NCBI GenBank assembly: GCA_002105175.1 | Contig: MCGE01000003.1 | Location: 558,001-622,000 of the forward strand | Direction of reading: 5' to 3' | Origin: Absidia repens | Lineage: Eukaryota; Mucoromycota; Mucoromycetes; Mucorales; Cunninghamellaceae | DNA length: 64,000 nucleotides | In this document: positions 62,111 to 64,000 of the stretch, piece after piece | Layout: each line of letters opens with the position of its first letter | Position numbering within the stretch: the stretch's first letter is position 1 | Made by a program: the position numbers and the translations under genes | Notes under the pieces: model-generated | What the model saw: only the letters and a program-made list of their open reading frames with translations | Told to the model about the DNA's origin: nothing | The model's database searches: none

Positions 62111-63281
62111 ATGTCCTCTCCAGCTACTGTACCTTGTAAATACAAAACTGGCAAGATTCTTGGCAATGGTACCTATGCCACCGTTAAAGGTAAAAAGCAA
62201 ACAAACCCGAGCATATCTTTACAGCTGATCAATGGTGTCTCACCTGATACTTTTCGATTCTTCTTCTTTTATGTGGCTTTGTCCTCTCTTATGAATAAAT
62301 GGATTGTCTGTTACTATCTGTGGCTCAATAGAGGCTATGCATGTAAGTCGGTACCTTCAGAGTCAAAAGAAAAATGATAAATATACTAGTGATGCTGACT
62401 TGTGTTCATAAATGCTTTTAGATTGATACTAACAAGTATTACGCCGTCAAGATTATCAACAAAAAACTGATGGAAGGACGTGAACATATGATTCGCAATG
62501 AAATCAACATTATGCGCAAGGTATCCCAAGGTCACAAAAATATATTGAGCTTGGTGGACTACTTTGAAACTCTCAATAACTGTAAGTTGATATCACGAAA
62601 AAATCCTCTGATCTGCTCACAAATTCCTTTCCTTCTACACTAATAGTATACTTGGTGATGGATTTGGCTCAAGGTGGTGAACTATTTGATCGAATTTGTC
62701 TAAAGGGAAATTACTTTGAACGTGATGCTGCTAACATTGTTCGTACTATCTGCGATGCTGTTGCCTACCTACATGATAACGGGATTGTCCACAGAGGTAA
62801 TAACGCGTTTTTTTTTTTTTATGTTGTTTTGGACAATGAATGACGATCAAAAATGCTGACTACATTTAACATTTATCGAATGGATGATGGTGGTAGATTT
62901 GAAGGTAAGCTAGATTTATGTCGTAGATAGAAAAACGCCCAAAGTGTTAGCACAATTGATTAACAACCAGTCTTTCTTTCTTCTTTCTTTCTCAAGCCAG
63001 AAAATCTTATCTTTATGACAAATGATGAAGATTCTGAATTGTTGATTGCTGACTTTGGGTTATCTCGTATCATTGACAGCGAAAAGTTTGATGTCTTGCG
63101 AACAACATGTGGTACTCCTGGCTACATGGTAATAGAAACAAAAGAAATACAGCACACTATAGTATGATATTGACCAGTAGCCTTCCTAATTTGTTTTTAT
63201 TTCTACTTTTGCAGGCACCTGAAATATTCAAGAAGGTTGGTCACGGTAAACCAGTGTAAGGACAGAATGAATTACCCTTGC

Positions 63282-63313
<32 letters not shown>

Positions 63314-63879
63314 TGAAATCGAGCGACTCAAGATTATATTCTTTGTTAGTGATCTTTGGGCTATTGGTGTAATTTGTTATTTCCTTCTTTGTGGTTACAC
63401 TCCGTTTGAAAGGGAAAACAATCTGGACGAAATGAATGCAATTATTCGTGCGGATTACACATTTGATGAAGAATACTGGTGCGATGTTAGCGATCAAGGT
63501 AAATATGGAAAAAGTACGCCACGATATTGATAAGGACAGCTTACAGTGAATACTATTATTATATATATATATAGCGAAGGATTTTATTCAACGTTGTTTG
63601 ACAACCGACACTGAAAAACGTATGACTGCTCATGAAGCTTTAGAACATCCTTGGTTAGTTTCCAGTCAATCCGAAACTCAAGATTTGTTGCCCAATGTTC
63701 GGCGCAATTTCAATGCTCGCAAGACATTCAAACGGGCCGTGGACTTGGTACGCCTCTCTTATCACCTTGGCAACAAGCATATCAGCACCACCAATCAAAG
63801 TGAAGCACAGCCCGTTACTGTTGAAGGGGTAAAACCTGTGGATGAAGGCACCGATCATGTTCTGAAACAGGACGAATAA
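62111..63879 (+). CDS. Ca2+/calmodulin-dependent-type protein kinase (CMK family)
   Basis: Serine/threonine kinase of the CaMK group, usually acting in calcium signalling and stress responses. Nine exons (62111-62189, 62332-62342, 62422-62581, 62647-62796, 62897-62904, 62997-63128, 63215-63255, 63350-63498, 63575-63879) total 1035 bases, 344 residues. Landmarks: LGNGTYATVKEAMHIDTNKY, the lysine in YYAVKIINKK, MDLAQGGELFDRI, HRDLKPEN, DFGLSR, the activation segment LRTTCGTPGYMAPEIF with a phosphorylatable Thr, and the C-lobe DLWAIGVICYFLLCGYTPF. The C-terminal RRNFNARKTFKRAVDLVRLS matches the autoinhibitory/calmodulin-binding segment. Exon 2 (11 nt) and exon 5 (8 nt) are required: exon 5 supplies most of the catalytic-loop DLK. 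Confidence 0.95.
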
Positions 63880-64000
63880 ATTGTATTAGTTTAGTTGTTA
63901 GTGAGAAATTGGTAGATGTAGGTTAGGTTAGTTCAGCTTCGCTTCGCATAGTGAATTTATGTTTTATTCTATGTTTTGTTATTTATATTATATATTATAC
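63880..64000. other. 3' region of the kinase gene
   Basis: AT-rich; a 3' signal is probably further on or degenerate (TTTATTCTATG). The window ends here. Confidence 0.5.

Overview
This window is nuclear DNA of a filamentous fungus, most likely an early-diverging mould of the Mucoromycota (Mucorales-like; an inference from gene content and base composition, not proven). The signs are AT-rich intergenic DNA full of poly-A/poly-T runs, spliceosomal introns of about 50-100 bases with GTAAGT-type donors, AATAAA signals after genes, and protein families typical of fungi. I found no bacterial operon, tRNA, rRNA, CRISPR array or complete transposon.

Layout. 1-1.35 kb: repeat DNA. 1.35-10.5 kb: Polo-like kinase (-), RhoGAP protein (-), a Sip5-like protein (+) sharing a divergent promoter with the RhoGAP gene, and a BTB/POZ protein (+). 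11.3-16.9 kb: an uncertain coding stretch, an unrecognised protein with an apparent frameshift, a HARE-HTH plus PR/SET-like protein, and Fis1, all on the minus strand. 17-19.4 kb: minisatellite and repeats. 19.4-24.6 kb (-): ribosomal protein eL24, a questin-oxidase-like protein and Ada2 of SAGA. 25.2-28.4 kb (+): an acidic nuclear-type protein and a mitochondrial DUF1640/MCUR1-like protein. 28.5-33.2 kb: a gene-poor stretch with a 34-bp tandem array, duplicated segments, GC-rich hairpins and three copies of a dispersed repeat. 33.3-36.8 kb (-): a DUF726/TMCO4-type hydrolase and a charged nuclear-type protein. 37-43 kb: two related repeats, a decayed NAD-glycerol-3-phosphate dehydrogenase and one small novel gene. 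43.1-48.7 kb (+): fatty-aldehyde-type dehydrogenase, arginase, glyoxalase II. 49.6-59.7 kb (-): HMG-CoA reductase and a PX-PH phospholipase D. 60.9-61.4 kb: another long repeat. 62.1-63.9 kb (+): a CaMK-type kinase.

The genes are mostly housekeeping and signalling genes and do not form an obvious pathway cluster. The most unusual features are: (1) eL24, whose reading frame closes only if a single-nucleotide exon is used; (2) a HARE-HTH domain joined to a PR-type SET domain; (3) a family of at least eight dispersed repeats with a conserved core and a conserved AATAAA on one side; (4) very short exons (8, 11 and 25 nt) encoding catalytic or conserved residues; (5) two GC-AG introns; and (6) a glycerol-3-phosphate dehydrogenase pseudogene beside one of the repeats. 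Gene models were made by eye; intron ends were chosen by frame and splice consensus and are not RNA-supported.
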